DNA from: Acidiflorens sp963841945
GTDB taxonomy: Bacteria; Acidobacteriota; Terriglobia; Terriglobales; Acidobacteriaceae
Direction: 5' to 3'
Assembly (NCBI GenBank): GCA_963841945.1
Contig: CAWJFC010000005.1
Coordinates: 62,001 to 126,000 of the forward strand
Length of the DNA stretch: 64,000 nt
Shown here: positions 1 through 9,330 of the stretch, one piece after another
How positions within the stretch are numbered: the first letter of the stretch is position 1
How the letters are laid out: each line of letters starts with the position of its first letter
Position numbers and translations under genes: made by a program
Notes under the pieces: model-generated
Databases searched by the model: none
Told to the model about the DNA's origin: nothing
The model's input: only the letters and a program-made list of their open reading frames with translations

Positions 1-745
1 CACGCAAATCGTCCGCCGTCCGCGCCATTGGACCCACCACCCCCAGCAGCGCAAACGGGCCGCCCGACTTCGGAAAATGTCCTGTCGAAGGAATTCTTCC
101 CGGCGTCGGCTTCAATCCGCAGATTCCACAAAAGTGCGCGGGCACGCGAATCGAGCCGCCGCCATCGCTCCCCACGCCGCCCGCCGAAAGTCCCGCCGCA
201 ATCGCCGCTGCCTCGCCCCCGCTCGAGCCGCCCGCCGTCCGCTCCAAGTCCCACGGATTATTCGTCCGCCCATAAGGCAGATTATCCGTCTCCCAAGCCA
301 TCAAATATTCCGGCGTGTTCGTCACGCCCAAAATCACGGCCCCAGCCGCTCGCAAGCGCGCCACCAGCGGAGCATCCGCCTCCGCCACATACCCGGCCCG
401 CAACCGCGACCCAGCCTCGCACCGGTGCCCGGCCACATCGATCGAAGATTTGATGGAGACCGGCACGCCATGCAACGGGCCGAGTTCGCGTCCCGGACCG
501 AAGGCTGGACTATGACCAGACGCCCCCCGCATCGCCGCGTCCTCAGCCTCCCGAGCCTGCGCCAGCACAAGCTCCGGCTGCCAATCGACAAAAGCATTCA
601 AAGAAGGATTCAGCGCAGAAATGCGCTCCAGATGCTCACGTGCAACCTCGATCGGAGAAACCTCGCGAGCCCGAATCCGCCGCGCGATCTCGCAGGCGGA
701 AGGCAACGATGAAAACGAAGCGGCGATAGCAGCAGGTCGGCTCAA
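1..745 (-). CDS. Amidase signature family hydrolase (GatA-like), truncated by the window edge
   Basis: An open minus-strand frame runs off the left edge; an upstream in-frame stop lies at 761-763. Translated by hand, it begins with a typical amidase N-terminus (SACEIARRIRAREVSP, then a segment ending NPSLNAFVD) and contains the amidase signature: catalytic lysine in PVSIKSS, the Gly/Ser core GGSSGGEAAAIAAG and GSDGGGSIRVPA, which carries the cis-Ser and nucleophile Ser. These residues form the Ser-cisSer-Lys triad of amide hydrolases. There is no ATG; the start is taken as TTG at 743-745, with another TTG at 704-706, and neither has a clear ribosome site. Substrate unknown: free-standing amidases of this type act on varied amides, and no gatB or gatC is visible. 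C-terminal half missing. Confidence 0.85.
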   Translation of the reverse strand, partial: MSRPAAIAASFSSLPSACEIARRIRAREVSPIEVAREHLERISALNPSLNAFVDWQPELVLAQAREAEDAAMRGASGHSPAFGPGRELGPLHGVPVSIKSSIDVAGHRCEAGSRLRAGYVAEADAPLVARLRAAGAVILGVTNTPEYLMAWETDNLPYGRTNNPWDLERTAGGSSGGEAAAIAAGLSAGGVGSDGGGSIRVPAHFCGICGLKPTPGRIPSTGHFPKSGGPFALLGVVGPMARTADDLR

Positions 746-851
746 GAGAAAATCAGGATATCAGCCGCACACTAACAAATTTGTCTCTATCTCCGCACAG
801 TTCTAACACGCCTGGGTTGCGGTATGGCACATCACAACTCAACCGCGGCGC

Positions 852-3611
852 TCATTTCTCCACCACCTGCTTCACCGTGTTCGACTTGCTGGCGCCGAAG
901 ATCAAGTCGCCGCTGTAGTCGGCGATCACTGAGGTCGTTCCCGCCTTGAGAGTCGAGGTTACAAAAGTCGCCGATCCGCCGCTCAGCGTTCCCGTTCCCA
1001 GCACAACCTTGCCCTTCATGAATGAAACCGTCTCTCCATCAGGCGGTGCGGGAGTTACGGTAGCAGTGAAGGTCACCGCCTCTCCAAGAGTAGATGGATT
1101 CGGCGAAGACGTTAGCGTGCTCGTGGTCGCGGTCAGCACCGGCACCAGAAAGCCGTGATAGACGTCATCCACATCCGTGTAGCCTCCGGTAATCGCTCCG
1201 GCCGTGTTGATGCTGAGACCGGCCGTTCCCTGTGGCATAGCCATCGCCTTTGCAATTAGTGAAATTAGTGAGCCGCCCGGACCCGCGCCTGTAGGGTCAA
1301 AGCTGGTAATTGTCCCGCTCGCCGTGCGCACAAATCCGTGATACACAGACGATGCGTCCGCGTACGTTCCCGTGATCGTCCCCGCCGTGTTGATGCTAAT
1401 CCCGACTGTTCCCTGCCCCGCCCCCGTGCCCGCGCTCGGAGCATCGAAGCTGGTGACCGTACCGCCGGCGGCCCGCACGAAGCCGTGATACACGCCGTTC
1501 GTGTCGGTATAGGTTCCCGCGACAGTTCCACTCGTGTTGATGCTGAACGCAATGGTCCCCCCGTAAGAATGCGCGGGCTTTCCTTCCTTCTCCGCTCCCG
1601 GAGCATCGAAGGTCGTGATCGTCCCTCCAGCCGTGCGGACAAATCCGTGATACATATCGCTCGCATCGGAAAAAGTTCCCACGATCACCCCCGCCGTATT
1701 CAGTGCGAGGGCGATGGTTCCAAGATGCGCGGCGGTACCTGCACCCGGCGCATCGAATTCTGAGATCACGCCTTTCGAACTGCGGGCAAAACCGTGATAC
1801 ACGTTGCCCGCGTCTTTAAAGCCTCCCGCGATCTCTCCTCCAGTATTGATCCCGATCGGGAAAGTTCCCTGGTGTCCCGCAGTCCCCGCGCCCGGAACTC
1901 CAAACTCGGTGATCGCGCCGCCCGCGGCACGCACGAAACCGTTGTACGCCTTGCCTGAATTCGTGTAGGTTCCCGCAATCGTCCCCTTGGTATTAATGCC
2001 GCTTGGGAAAGTTCCCTGGTATACTCCCGTGCCCGCGCCGGAGGCGTCGAATTCGGTGATCGTGCCGTCCGTGGCGCGCACAAAGCCGTGATACACGTAG
2101 TTCGCGTCTGTGTATTCTCCGGTGATCACTCCCGCCGTGTTAATGCTCAGCCCGGCCGTTCCCTGAAGCGCGCCCGAACCCGCATCCGGCGCTTCAAAGG
2201 TGATGATGCCGTTGCCTCCGCTCGGCACAGCCAGCTTGAACACCGTGCCATAACCGTTCGCGCCCCCTTTCTGCGTAGTGCCGTACAGATCGCCGGCCGA
2301 ATCGAGAATGAGACTACTAGACGTGTACTGCCCGTCAGTGCAGTTGGGATAACTAACCAGGCAAAAGCTATAAAGCACAGTCTCGTTGCCGGAAGTATCG
2401 ACCTTGAACACCGATCCCTGGTTCACCGCGCCACCGACGTCGGTCGTTCCATACAGATTGCCGGCGGCGTCCTGGATCAGACTGGCATAGGGAGTGGCTC
2501 CGTCGGTGCATCCCGACGCGGAGCAGAAAGCGTGCAGCACTGTCTCCTTACCCGTCGTGTCTATTTTGAAGACGGTTCCACAGCCGAGATAGCATCCCGA
2601 ATTGCCGCCTTGCGCGGTGGTGCCGTAGAGGTTGCCCGCAGCATCGCGAATCAAGCCCGCATACGGATACGCTCCGTCCGTGCAACTCGTGCCACCCACC
2701 GAGCAGAAACTGTAGAGCACCGTCTCCTTGCCCGTCGTGTCCACCTTGAAAACCGTTCCGCAACCGTTGTTCGATACACAGTTCGCGCCTCCCGAGGTGG
2801 TGGTCCCGTAGAGGTTGCCCGCGGAATCGGAGATCACGCCGCCGTAGGGATCTGCCCCATCCGTGCAGCTCGCGACCGAGCAGAAACTATAGAGATCGCT
2901 TTCGTTATCCGAAGTGTCAACCTTGAAAACCGCGCCATGTCCCTTGGCGCCACCGAATCCCGCTGTGCCGTAAAAGTTGCCCGAAGTGTCCTCCATCAAA
3001 CCAGCCACGATGTAATATCCATCGCTGCACTCCAAAACCGGGCAGAAGCTGTAGAGCACCGTCTCCCGATCGGTGTTGGTTATCTTGAATACCGTGCCAC
3101 CACCATTGTTAACAACACCGGCGCCGCCATAAGCAGTGGTGCCATATAGATTGCCAGCTGAGTCGCGGATGAGAACTGCCTGGGGCTGATTTCCGTCGGT
3201 GCAGTTCACCGCCGAGCAGAAGCTGTAGAGAACCGTCTCCTGGCCGGTACTGCTCACCTTGAACACCGTTCCGCATGTGCTATACGCGCATTTGGCATTT
3301 GCTTCCCCGCCTGCGTAGGTCGTGCCGTAGAGGTTGCCTGCCGAGTCTAGAAGCAAACCTGCTTCGGGATATTGCCCGTCCGCACATCCCGCCGCCGGGC
3401 AAAAGCTATATAGCACGCTATAGTTATAAGTCGATGCCGCCTCAGCGCTCTGCGCTCCCGCCCCGTGCTTTTCTCCCGTTTTTGCCAGCAACTTACTCGC
3501 ATCGCTCAGCAGGTTCAGCACGGTATTTTGCCCGCCCGCCTGCGCGGCGACTCCGGCTAATGAGAACAGAGAAATAAGTGTGAAAGTGCACAAGCGGCGA
3601 ATGCCCTTCAT
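852..3611 (-). CDS. Secreted GloVer/HAF-type repeat protein with C-terminal Ig-like domain
   Basis: A 919-residue protein with a signal peptide (about residues 1-25, cleavage near VAAQA). Residues about 60-470 hold at least seven tandem repeats of about 50 residues built around ETVLYSFC, CTDG, AGNLYGTT and GTVFK, the acidobacterial GloVer-type repeat. Residues about 475-820 hold about eight repeats of about 48 residues around INTAG, YHGFVR and FDAPGAGT (HAF-like). The last 90 residues form an Ig-like domain (SSPNPSTLGEAVTFTATVTP). Repeats like these are common in Acidobacteria surface proteins and probably form beta-propeller or solenoid structures; function unknown. The ATG start is supported by GGGAG 7 bases upstream. 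The repeated DNA could expand or contract by recombination. Confidence 0.85.
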   Translation of the reverse strand: MKGIRRLCTFTLISLFSLAGVAAQAGGQNTVLNLLSDASKLLAKTGEKHGAGAQSAEAASTYNYSVLYSFCPAAGCADGQYPEAGLLLDSAGNLYGTTYAGGEANAKCAYSTCGTVFKVSSTGQETVLYSFCSAVNCTDGNQPQAVLIRDSAGNLYGTTAYGGAGVVNNGGGTVFKITNTDRETVLYSFCPVLECSDGYYIVAGLMEDTSGNFYGTAGFGGAKGHGAVFKVDTSDNESDLYSFCSVASCTDGADPYGGVISDSAGNLYGTTTSGGANCVSNNGCGTVFKVDTTGKETVLYSFCSVGGTSCTDGAYPYAGLIRDAAGNLYGTTAQGGNSGCYLGCGTVFKIDTTGKETVLHAFCSASGCTDGATPYASLIQDAAGNLYGTTDVGGAVNQGSVFKVDTSGNETVLYSFCLVSYPNCTDGQYTSSSLILDSAGDLYGTTQKGGANGYGTVFKLAVPSGGNGIITFEAPDAGSGALQGTAGLSINTAGVITGEYTDANYVYHGFVRATDGTITEFDASGAGTGVYQGTFPSGINTKGTIAGTYTNSGKAYNGFVRAAGGAITEFGVPGAGTAGHQGTFPIGINTGGEIAGGFKDAGNVYHGFARSSKGVISEFDAPGAGTAAHLGTIALALNTAGVIVGTFSDASDMYHGFVRTAGGTITTFDAPGAEKEGKPAHSYGGTIAFSINTSGTVAGTYTDTNGVYHGFVRAAGGTVTSFDAPSAGTGAGQGTVGISINTAGTITGTYADASSVYHGFVRTASGTITSFDPTGAGPGGSLISLIAKAMAMPQGTAGLSINTAGAITGGYTDVDDVYHGFLVPVLTATTSTLTSSPNPSTLGEAVTFTATVTPAPPDGETVSFMKGKVVLGTGTLSGGSATFVTSTLKAGTTSVIADYSGDLIFGASKSNTVKQVVEK

Positions 3612-4101
3612 GAGGCTCTCCCAGATTCAAGATTCCACTTAACACGGCAACGTGGTAATAGGCCGAATCAGGCGATGGGAAGGTCAATCACGAACCAGCA
3701 GACGCGGTTAGCATGCGTCATCCGGTCCGTTCATCATCGCGGGATATCGGTGGTAGAAGACAGTTCTGACTCTTTACCGACTAGGGGAGGTCTCGCAGCA
3801 GCCGAGAACCAGAGTATTGTCCTCTTCCGCTCTTTACCGGTCAATGAAAAAGCTCACAAAGGAAGGCGCAACGCAGCGAGATGCCTGGTTCCCAGAACTA
3901 ACCGTAAGTCCAAACCGCACTCGCACTCAAAAAAATTACAATCCGATAACTCAATGAAAGGAATAACGTTAGCAACTTAGCCAGAGGAAGACCGGGAGCC
4001 AAAGGGCGAGAAATATTCACCACACCATTCCCCGCTGTCAACCGGAGATCACAACACCGAGGCAACCCTGCAATCCAACCTCTGCCCCTTCCAACCGCCT
4101 A
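3612..4101. other. Intergenic region without a supported gene
   Basis: About 490 bases between the GloVer-type protein and the alpha/beta hydrolase. The plus-strand frame at 3675-3980 has no ribosome site and an unconvincing composition. A short direct repeat (CTCTTTACCG) occurs near 3770 and 3830. I see no RNA gene or clear terminator. Confidence 0.5.
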
Positions 4102-5010
4102 CTACTGCGCCGCCTTCATCGCGTCAATCGACTTGACCAGATCGTGCACCCGATCCTTCTTCACATACGGCTCTCGAAAAAAGCGCTCTACCGCCGCATC
4201 AAATCTCTCCGGATCGTCGTACGGAATCATGTGCGTCGCATCCGGAAAAATGCACAACTCGCCGTTCGGAAGATGGTGGTAAATGTCCAGCGTGTGCTCG
4301 TCACGTATCGCATCGTGATCGCTGGCCAGCACCAGTGTCGGCACGCGCACCGCTTCCAGCGCCGTCATCTTGATATTCGGCTCGTGCAGCATCATCTCCG
4401 TCACTTTATACTCTCGCCTGGCCTCAGGAGTGTTCTTCGCCGCACCCTCTTTCACGGCGGAGCGGATGAAGTCGAGGATCTCCGGATACAAGCCCGGCGG
4501 ATCCATGTTCGCCGCCATCGCCGCAATCTTCCTCACCTTCTCCGGATGCCGAATGCCCAACAGCAATGCCTCGATCCCGCCATCGCTCCAGCCCAGCACA
4601 TCGACCGGTCCAACCTTCAGGTGATCGAGCAGCGCGGCCAAATCGTCGGTCATCTTCTCGTACGTGATGGCGTCCGCGCTGTCGCCCGACCTTCCCTGGT
4701 CGCGGCTGTCCATGGCGATCACCAAATACCTCTTGCGGAAGTGATCAATTTGCGCCGCAAAATCGGCAATGCTGCCGCCGTTTCCATGCACCAGCAGCAG
4801 CGGCTCGCCCGCGCCATACACTTCGTAATAGAGCTTCACTCCGTCATGAACGAAGTACTTCCCAACGGCGGCGTTGGACCCATATTTCACATGCGACGCG
4901 GCCGGAGTCGCGGACGAGCCCGCCTTCGGCGCCGCCTGTCCGAGCGCGACCGTCCCACTCGCCAAGAGTGACATCCAAACCACTGCAACAAAGCATCTGC
5001 GAGTCATCAT
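4102..5010 (-). CDS. Exported alpha/beta hydrolase
   Basis: Alpha/beta-hydrolase fold protein of about 302 residues. The start is placed at the ATG at 5010 because it gives a clean signal peptide (MMTRRCFVAVVWMSLLASG, cleavage near VALGQA) with GGGGAT just upstream; the frame opens at 5094, but that extension looks non-coding. Seen motifs: oxyanion-hole LLVHGNGG, nucleophile elbow GWSDGG (Ser), acid in LASDHDAI and catalytic His in DATHMIP. These make a complete Ser-Asp-His triad. Closest general type is the proline iminopeptidase/haloperoxidase-like hydrolases; substrate unknown. Probably periplasmic. It sits 130 bases downstream of the amidohydrolase on the same strand and may be cotranscribed with it. 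Confidence 0.85.
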   Translation of the reverse strand: MMTRRCFVAVVWMSLLASGTVALGQAAPKAGSSATPAASHVKYGSNAAVGKYFVHDGVKLYYEVYGAGEPLLLVHGNGGSIADFAAQIDHFRKRYLVIAMDSRDQGRSGDSADAITYEKMTDDLAALLDHLKVGPVDVLGWSDGGIEALLLGIRHPEKVRKIAAMAANMDPPGLYPEILDFIRSAVKEGAAKNTPEARREYKVTEMMLHEPNIKMTALEAVRVPTLVLASDHDAIRDEHTLDIYHHLPNGELCIFPDATHMIPYDDPERFDAAVERFFREPYVKKDRVHDLVKSIDAMKAAQ

Positions 5011-5141
5011 CACGGTATCCCCAAATTGTCTGTAAGGATCGCTTCTCATCTTGCCAATTGAATTCGCAAGCCGACCTCTGCCATCGCCGCTCAAATTCTA
5101 CGCACGCGAATATCAGACCTCAGCCCTGTCCCACCCGAACC

Positions 5142-6461
5142 CTATTTCCCGTACGCGTTCTTAACTACTTCCCCGCCCTTCATCACAAACTTAACTCGCT
5201 CCAAAGTAGTCACGTCCGCCAGCGGATCTCCATCCACGGCAATCAAATCCGCAAATTTCCCCGGCGCCAACGTGCCAACCTTATCCGACCACCCCAGCAA
5301 ATCCGCATCGTTCACCGTTGCCGTCTGAATCGCCGCCAGCGGCGTCATTCCCAGCTTCACATACACCGCAAACTCATGCGCGTTCAGTCCATGCGGATAC
5401 ACCGCCGCATCCGTTCCAAATCCCACCTTCACGCCCGCCGCAAATGCGCGCTGCACATTCTTCCGCGCCGCCGGAATTACCTCGCGCGCCTTCGCAATCA
5501 AATCCGGAGGCGTCCCAATCTTCTCCGCATTCTCCAGAAACCAGTCGCCCAGATAAAGCGTCGGTACCAGATACGTCCCGTTCTTCTTCATCTCAGCAAT
5601 ACCGGCGTCGTCGATGTACGATCCATGCTCGATCGAATCGACGCCCGCCCTCGATGCCCACAAGATCGCCTGCGCCCCGTGCGCGTGCGCCGCCACCTTC
5701 CGTCCCAGCCGGTGCGCCTCCTCCACGATGGCTCTCATCTCCTCCTGTGTGTATTGCGATGCCTGGGGGTTGTCTCCACGCGACAGCACTCCGCCTGAAG
5801 CCATGACCTTGATCAGATCGGCTCCATACTTGATGTTCTGCCGTACCATGTGGCGCACTCCATCAACGCCATCCGCCACCCCATCACCACTAGCGTGATA
5901 TTCGAATGGCAGCAGATTATTGTCGCCATGGCCCCCCGTAATGCTGAGCGGCGGCCCGCTCACCAGCATCCTCGGACCCGGCACGTCGCCCGCATTGATG
6001 GCGTCGCGCAGCGCCACATCCGTGTAGCCATCCGCCCCCACATTGCGCACCGTCGTAAATCCGGCTTCCAGCGTGACGCGGGCATTGCGCGCACCATTCA
6101 GCGCCTCGCGGGGAATCGAAATCCCCAGCCGCGAATACCCGAAATTCGTAGTGAAGGTCAGATGCGTGTGCGCATCGATCAATCCCGGCAACACAGTCGC
6201 ATTCGGCAGATCGATTACCTCCGCCCCAGCCGGCGTCTGCGCCGCCTCTCCCACGCTCACAATCTTGCCGCCCTGAATCACAATGACCTGATTGTTGAGC
6301 GTCTTCCCGCTCTTCACATCCAGCAAATGCCCCGCCCGCACCACCACCGTCTTCGCGGCAGGCCCGCTCTGCGCCCATGAAAAATGGACCGCCAGAAGCG
6401 CAAAAATGAACACACCCAGAACCACCACGCGACGAACGGCAACACGACGCCCGACTTTCAT
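5142..6461 (-). CDS. Exported amidohydrolase (imidazolonepropionase/Xaa-Pro dipeptidase-like)
   Basis: Metal-dependent amidohydrolase of about 439 residues. The ATG at 6461 is preferred over that at 6473 because GGGGGA lies 4-5 bases before it and a basic then hydrophobic signal peptide follows (VVVLGVFIFALLAVHFSWAQ). The order of motifs is typical: N-terminal beta domain (VVRAGHLLDVKSG), metal site DAHTHL, DLIKVMASGG, metal-binding HAHG, then IEHGS, and the conserved acid in FGTDAAVYPHG. The C-terminal strand domain (GKFADLIAVDGDPL) is complete. Exported members of this group often hydrolyse Xaa-Pro dipeptides or cyclic amides; the substrate is not predictable here. A perfect inverted repeat at 6547-6564 lies between it and the divergent secreted protein gene. 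Confidence 0.88.
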   Translation of the reverse strand: MKVGRRVAVRRVVVLGVFIFALLAVHFSWAQSGPAAKTVVVRAGHLLDVKSGKTLNNQVIVIQGGKIVSVGEAAQTPAGAEVIDLPNATVLPGLIDAHTHLTFTTNFGYSRLGISIPREALNGARNARVTLEAGFTTVRNVGADGYTDVALRDAINAGDVPGPRMLVSGPPLSITGGHGDNNLLPFEYHASGDGVADGVDGVRHMVRQNIKYGADLIKVMASGGVLSRGDNPQASQYTQEEMRAIVEEAHRLGRKVAAHAHGAQAILWASRAGVDSIEHGSYIDDAGIAEMKKNGTYLVPTLYLGDWFLENAEKIGTPPDLIAKAREVIPAARKNVQRAFAAGVKVGFGTDAAVYPHGLNAHEFAVYVKLGMTPLAAIQTATVNDADLLGWSDKVGTLAPGKFADLIAVDGDPLADVTTLERVKFVMKGGEVVKNAYGK

Positions 6462-6546
6462 CAAATCCCCCATTTTTCAAATTTCCGTCTTGGCCGAAAA
6501 CCTTACAACCTGACAGCGGAGAACTGCAAGTTTTCCGGGCGCGAGA

Positions 6547-6585
6547 TCAGTTTGTTCAAACTGAATCAGTACCTTTAATCAGTAC
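6547..6585. promoter_or_regulatory. Palindrome and direct repeat in a divergent intergenic region (candidate operator)
   Basis: Perfect inverted repeat TCAGTTTG-TT-CAAACTGA (6547-6564), followed by two direct copies of AATCAGTAC (6564-6572 and 6577-6585). It lies between divergently transcribed genes starting at 6461 and 6629, a usual place for a shared operator. The binding protein is unknown. Confidence 0.45.
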
Positions 6586-6628
6586 GAACGCATCTTACCC
6601 AAAAAGAATTTCCAACTGGAGGGCGCCG

Positions 6629-7345
6629 ATGAATCCGCAAGCGATCAGGACGATCAAAACCAGGAGCCTCACGCTGGTTGTACTGCTGTGCGCAGCCTGG
6701 CACACCCAGGCTCAGCAGGCGGCAACAGGGTATCCAAAGATGGCTCCGCTCGACCAATATCTGGTGGCGGATGGAAACGCCGAGATCACCCTGGCGCGGA
6801 GTGCGGCCCCTGAATCCATCTCCCGCGATGCCGAGATCTTAGTCCTCGGCCGGCACGGTTACGAAACGGTGGCCAAAGGCAAGAATGATTTCGTGTGCCT
6901 GGTTGAGCGCTCGTGGACCGCCCCCATCGACGATCCTAACTTCTGGAATCCCAAGCTGCGTGGTCCGATCTGCCTCAACCCGGCGGCCGCACGATCCTAT
7001 CTTCCACTCACCATCAAAAAGACCGAGCTGATATTAGGCGGCCAGTCCAAGGCGGAGATGTTCGAAAGCATAAAGGCTGGTCTCGACAAGAAAGAATTGC
7101 CGACGCCAGAAGTTGGCGCCATGGCTTACATGATGGCGAAGGAACAGTACCTGGGCGATAGTGGCCAGCACTGGCATCCTCACTTGATGTTTTTCCTTCC
7201 GCTAACGGACACTGCGACCTGGGGTGCAGATCTGAAAGGCGCTCCCATCTTCGGGTCCAACGACCCCGAGGACCGGCTGACCATATTCTTCGTTCCCGTC
7301 GCCAAGTGGTCGGACGGAACGTCCGATTCCGCAGCCAGCCACTGA
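6629..7345 (+). CDS. Secreted protein of unknown function
   Basis: A 238-residue protein with signal peptide (about residues 1-29, ending CAAWHTQAQQ). GGAGG at 6618-6622 is 6 bases before the ATG and fixes the start. The mature part contains ARSAAPESISRDAEILVLGR, then FVCLVERSW and, further on, GPICLNPAAARSYLP; it ends with LKGAPIFGSNDP. I do not recognise a named family. There is a single Cys pair, no transmembrane segment after the signal, and no catalytic signature I can identify. Divergent from the exported amidohydrolase and possibly co-regulated with it through the palindrome at 6547-6564. Confidence 0.75.
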   Translation: MNPQAIRTIKTRSLTLVVLLCAAWHTQAQQAATGYPKMAPLDQYLVADGNAEITLARSAAPESISRDAEILVLGRHGYETVAKGKNDFVCLVERSWTAPIDDPNFWNPKLRGPICLNPAAARSYLPLTIKKTELILGGQSKAEMFESIKAGLDKKELPTPEVGAMAYMMAKEQYLGDSGQHWHPHLMFFLPLTDTATWGADLKGAPIFGSNDPEDRLTIFFVPVAKWSDGTSDSAASH

Positions 7346-7546
7346 CGTTCGATCTCACAGGCGCGACGGATCCCAGGCACCCAACTGATTCGATTAGATC
7401 ATCCGGCTGAGTTTCGCAATTGCGAACGGGGGAGCGCGTGACCCGCGAGCGCAACGCTCCGCCCGGCGCATCCATCTATATTAATTTTCCGTGAAATCGA
7501 GCCATCCAGATTGACCCGCTTCCCGAATGGCATTAACCTGCACCGC

Positions 7547-7774
7547 ATGAGCAAGGCCGATTTGGATCAGCTGCGAAACGCCTACAAGCAAGCCGTCGAT
7601 CAATGGGTCGAAAAGATTCGCGCCGAAGAGGCGCTCGCCACTCCCAATCATTCCATGATCGCCATGGAACAATGGGACGATGCCCACAATGCTGAACACG
7701 ATGCACACGGGAAGGCCAGCCAGGCTCGCGACGCCTACAAAGATGGCCTCCGGCAAGTGAATTACGGGATTTAG
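7547..7774 (+). CDS. Small charged protein, unknown
   Basis: A 75-residue, probably all-helical protein (MSKADLDQLRNAYKQAVDQW, then a segment ending HDAHGKASQARDAYKDGLRQ). The open frame begins at 7511, but the ATG at 7547 gives a typical charged N-terminus; there is no strong ribosome site at either. The Ala/Asp/His-rich pattern suggests a coiled coil or helical hairpin. No signal peptide or membrane segment. Function unknown. Confidence 0.55.
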   Translation: MSKADLDQLRNAYKQAVDQWVEKIRAEEALATPNHSMIAMEQWDDAHNAEHDAHGKASQARDAYKDGLRQVNYGI

Positions 7775-7907
7775 CCACTCAGCCTTTCGCCGAGCGTTAA
7801 ACGCACCCCTGCCTTGCTTCTATCGGTTTGAGGACCTTGGCAGGTGTGCCGCGCGCGCTTCACGCATATGTTTCGGCCGAACCATTCACGTGCCATAATT
7901 CCCACCA

Positions 7908-8330
7908 ATGACGGAGACCAGAGAACTCCCCGCCGCAGTCCGTGCCATCGCCGCGCTCTTCATCCTTAGCGGCCTCTATCTGGCCATCCTCGCCGTCATC
8001 ACGTTAGCCAGGCCCGGCACAATTCCCATGTCTGCCGCCGCTCCGCTTCTCTTCGGACTCGAACTGGCCGGCCCCTACATGTTCCTGCTCATGGCTGTCG
8101 CCGGCGGGGCCGTGGCCTGGGGACTCCTCAAACGCAACAACATCACCCGCCACGTCGCCATGCTGATCGCCATCACCGGAATCGTAATGCTGGTTCCACC
8201 CGTCTCGGACGCAACCGTAACCGGCAATCTAAAGTTGCTCGCCGCCTCCGGTGCCGGCATCATCATCCGAGTTATCGTCGCCTGGAACCTCGGACGCTCC
8301 GAGACAGCCGAACAATTCCGCCGCCCGTGA
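7908..8330 (+). CDS. Four-helix integral membrane protein, unknown
   Basis: A 140-residue protein with four hydrophobic segments at about residues 10-33, 42-70, 79-97 and 108-126, separated by short basic loops (LLKRNNITRH). The C-terminus is short and hydrophilic. It resembles small uncharacterised inner-membrane proteins; no family motif seen. No clear ribosome site precedes the ATG, so the start is provisional. It converges with the GNAT gene, whose stop is 37 bases away. Confidence 0.7.
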   Translation: MTETRELPAAVRAIAALFILSGLYLAILAVITLARPGTIPMSAAAPLLFGLELAGPYMFLLMAVAGGAVAWGLLKRNNITRHVAMLIAITGIVMLVPPVSDATVTGNLKLLAASGAGIIIRVIVAWNLGRSETAEQFRRP

Positions 8331-8367
8331 GGATGACCGTCGACGCTGACCCTCGACACCACCCTTT

Positions 8368-8898
8368 TTAGCGGCTGTCACCGCCCGCCCAAGTCAGCGC
8401 GCGAATCTCGTAAATAAAACTCTCTCGCCCCGCGGCATCCGCCCGCGACCCCGCCCGCCCGCCGCCCAACTTTTCAATTGCCCTCTGCGATCGCACATTC
8501 TGCGGTCCAATCAAGAACACCACGCGCTTCACAAACTGAAAGGCGTGCCCCAACATAAGCCGCTTCATCTCTCCGTTGTATTTTCCGCCCCAATACGATC
8601 GCCCGAGAAACGTCCATCCGATTTCCACTTCGTTTGCCTGCTCGTCATAACCGTGGAACCGCGAGGATCCAATGATCCGGCCATCTCCGCAATCGAGCGC
8701 CGTCAATGCGCCTCCCGACGCCAGCGATTCGCGGAAAAATGCGCCAAACACCTCCGGCTTGTATCGATCCCGCGCCGGATGCTGCTCCCAGATAAGCTTG
8801 TCCGACGCGATCGCGAACAAGGCCTCCGCGTCATCCGCGCGCAGCGGCCTCAGCTCAAGCAACTCACCCTTCAAGGTAGGCTGAAATTCAAATGCCAT
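8368..8898 (-). CDS. GNAT family N-acetyltransferase (RimJ-type)
   Basis: About 176 residues. The fold order of the acetyltransferase_3/RimJ group is visible: N-terminal strand TLKGELLELRPLRADDAEAL, a central RIIGSSRFHGYD, the strand EVEIGWTFLGRSYWGGKYN with the acetyl-CoA loop region, and C-terminal VVFLIGPQNVRSQRAIEKLG, which is the usual 'N-x-x-S-x-x-A-I-E-K-L-G' signature. It should transfer an acetyl group from acetyl-CoA to an amine; target unknown (proteins or small molecules). ATG at 8898 is chosen over the one at 8913 because the conserved domain begins at once. The C-terminal 20 residues are less conserved in character. Confidence 0.82.
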   Translation of the reverse strand: MAFEFQPTLKGELLELRPLRADDAEALFAIASDKLIWEQHPARDRYKPEVFGAFFRESLASGGALTALDCGDGRIIGSSRFHGYDEQANEVEIGWTFLGRSYWGGKYNGEMKRLMLGHAFQFVKRVVFLIGPQNVRSQRAIEKLGGGRAGSRADAAGRESFIYEIRALTWAGGDSR

Positions 8899-8940
8899 CT
8901 TCATCCACTGCAATCGCGAGACTCGCCGCGCTGTTCTTCG

Positions 8941-9222
8941 CTAGTGTTCCAGATAATACAAAGCCCCAAAGGCCACCACCAGCGCAACCCCCGGCACCAT
9001 CAATGCACGGAGGTTTCGAACCGGCTGCTTCCAGTCCGCCGTAATAAAGAAAAGTAAAAGTGTTGGCACAGTAAGCACAATCGACAGTTGAAAAATATGC
9101 GCCGCCGCTCCCTCATCCGTCTGACGAGGCTGAAAATATCCGCTGATCACCGCCAGCAGCGCCACCAGCCCCAGCCCGGTTACCACCCATCCGCTAATCC
9201 GGTTGATTCGTTCTCCCCTCAT
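8941..9222 (-). CDS. Small three-helix membrane protein, unknown
   Basis: A 93-residue protein with three hydrophobic stretches at about residues 10-28, 42-60 and 72-90, the last ending VAFGALYYLEH. A good ribosome site (GAGAGGAGCGGGCAG before ATG) supports the start. No known motif. It lies 42 bases upstream of the GNAT gene on the same strand and may be cotranscribed with it. Confidence 0.7.
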   Translation of the reverse strand: MRGERINRISGWVVTGLGLVALLAVISGYFQPRQTDEGAAAHIFQLSIVLTVPTLLLFFITADWKQPVRNLRALMVPGVALVVAFGALYYLEH

Positions 9223-9330
9223 CTGCCCGCTCCTCTCTCTGCGTGATGCCGCCGTCTGAATTGATCTGAAGAATCCACTTCTCCTGCAACGAATCGCCCT
9301 GAATTGTCGCTATTACAAGTGAGGTGCCTT

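Noticed and set aside
3675..3980. A 101-codon frame between the first two complete genes
   Set aside because: No ribosome site, no hydrophobic core pattern, and short DNA repeats inside; composition is that of intergenic DNA.
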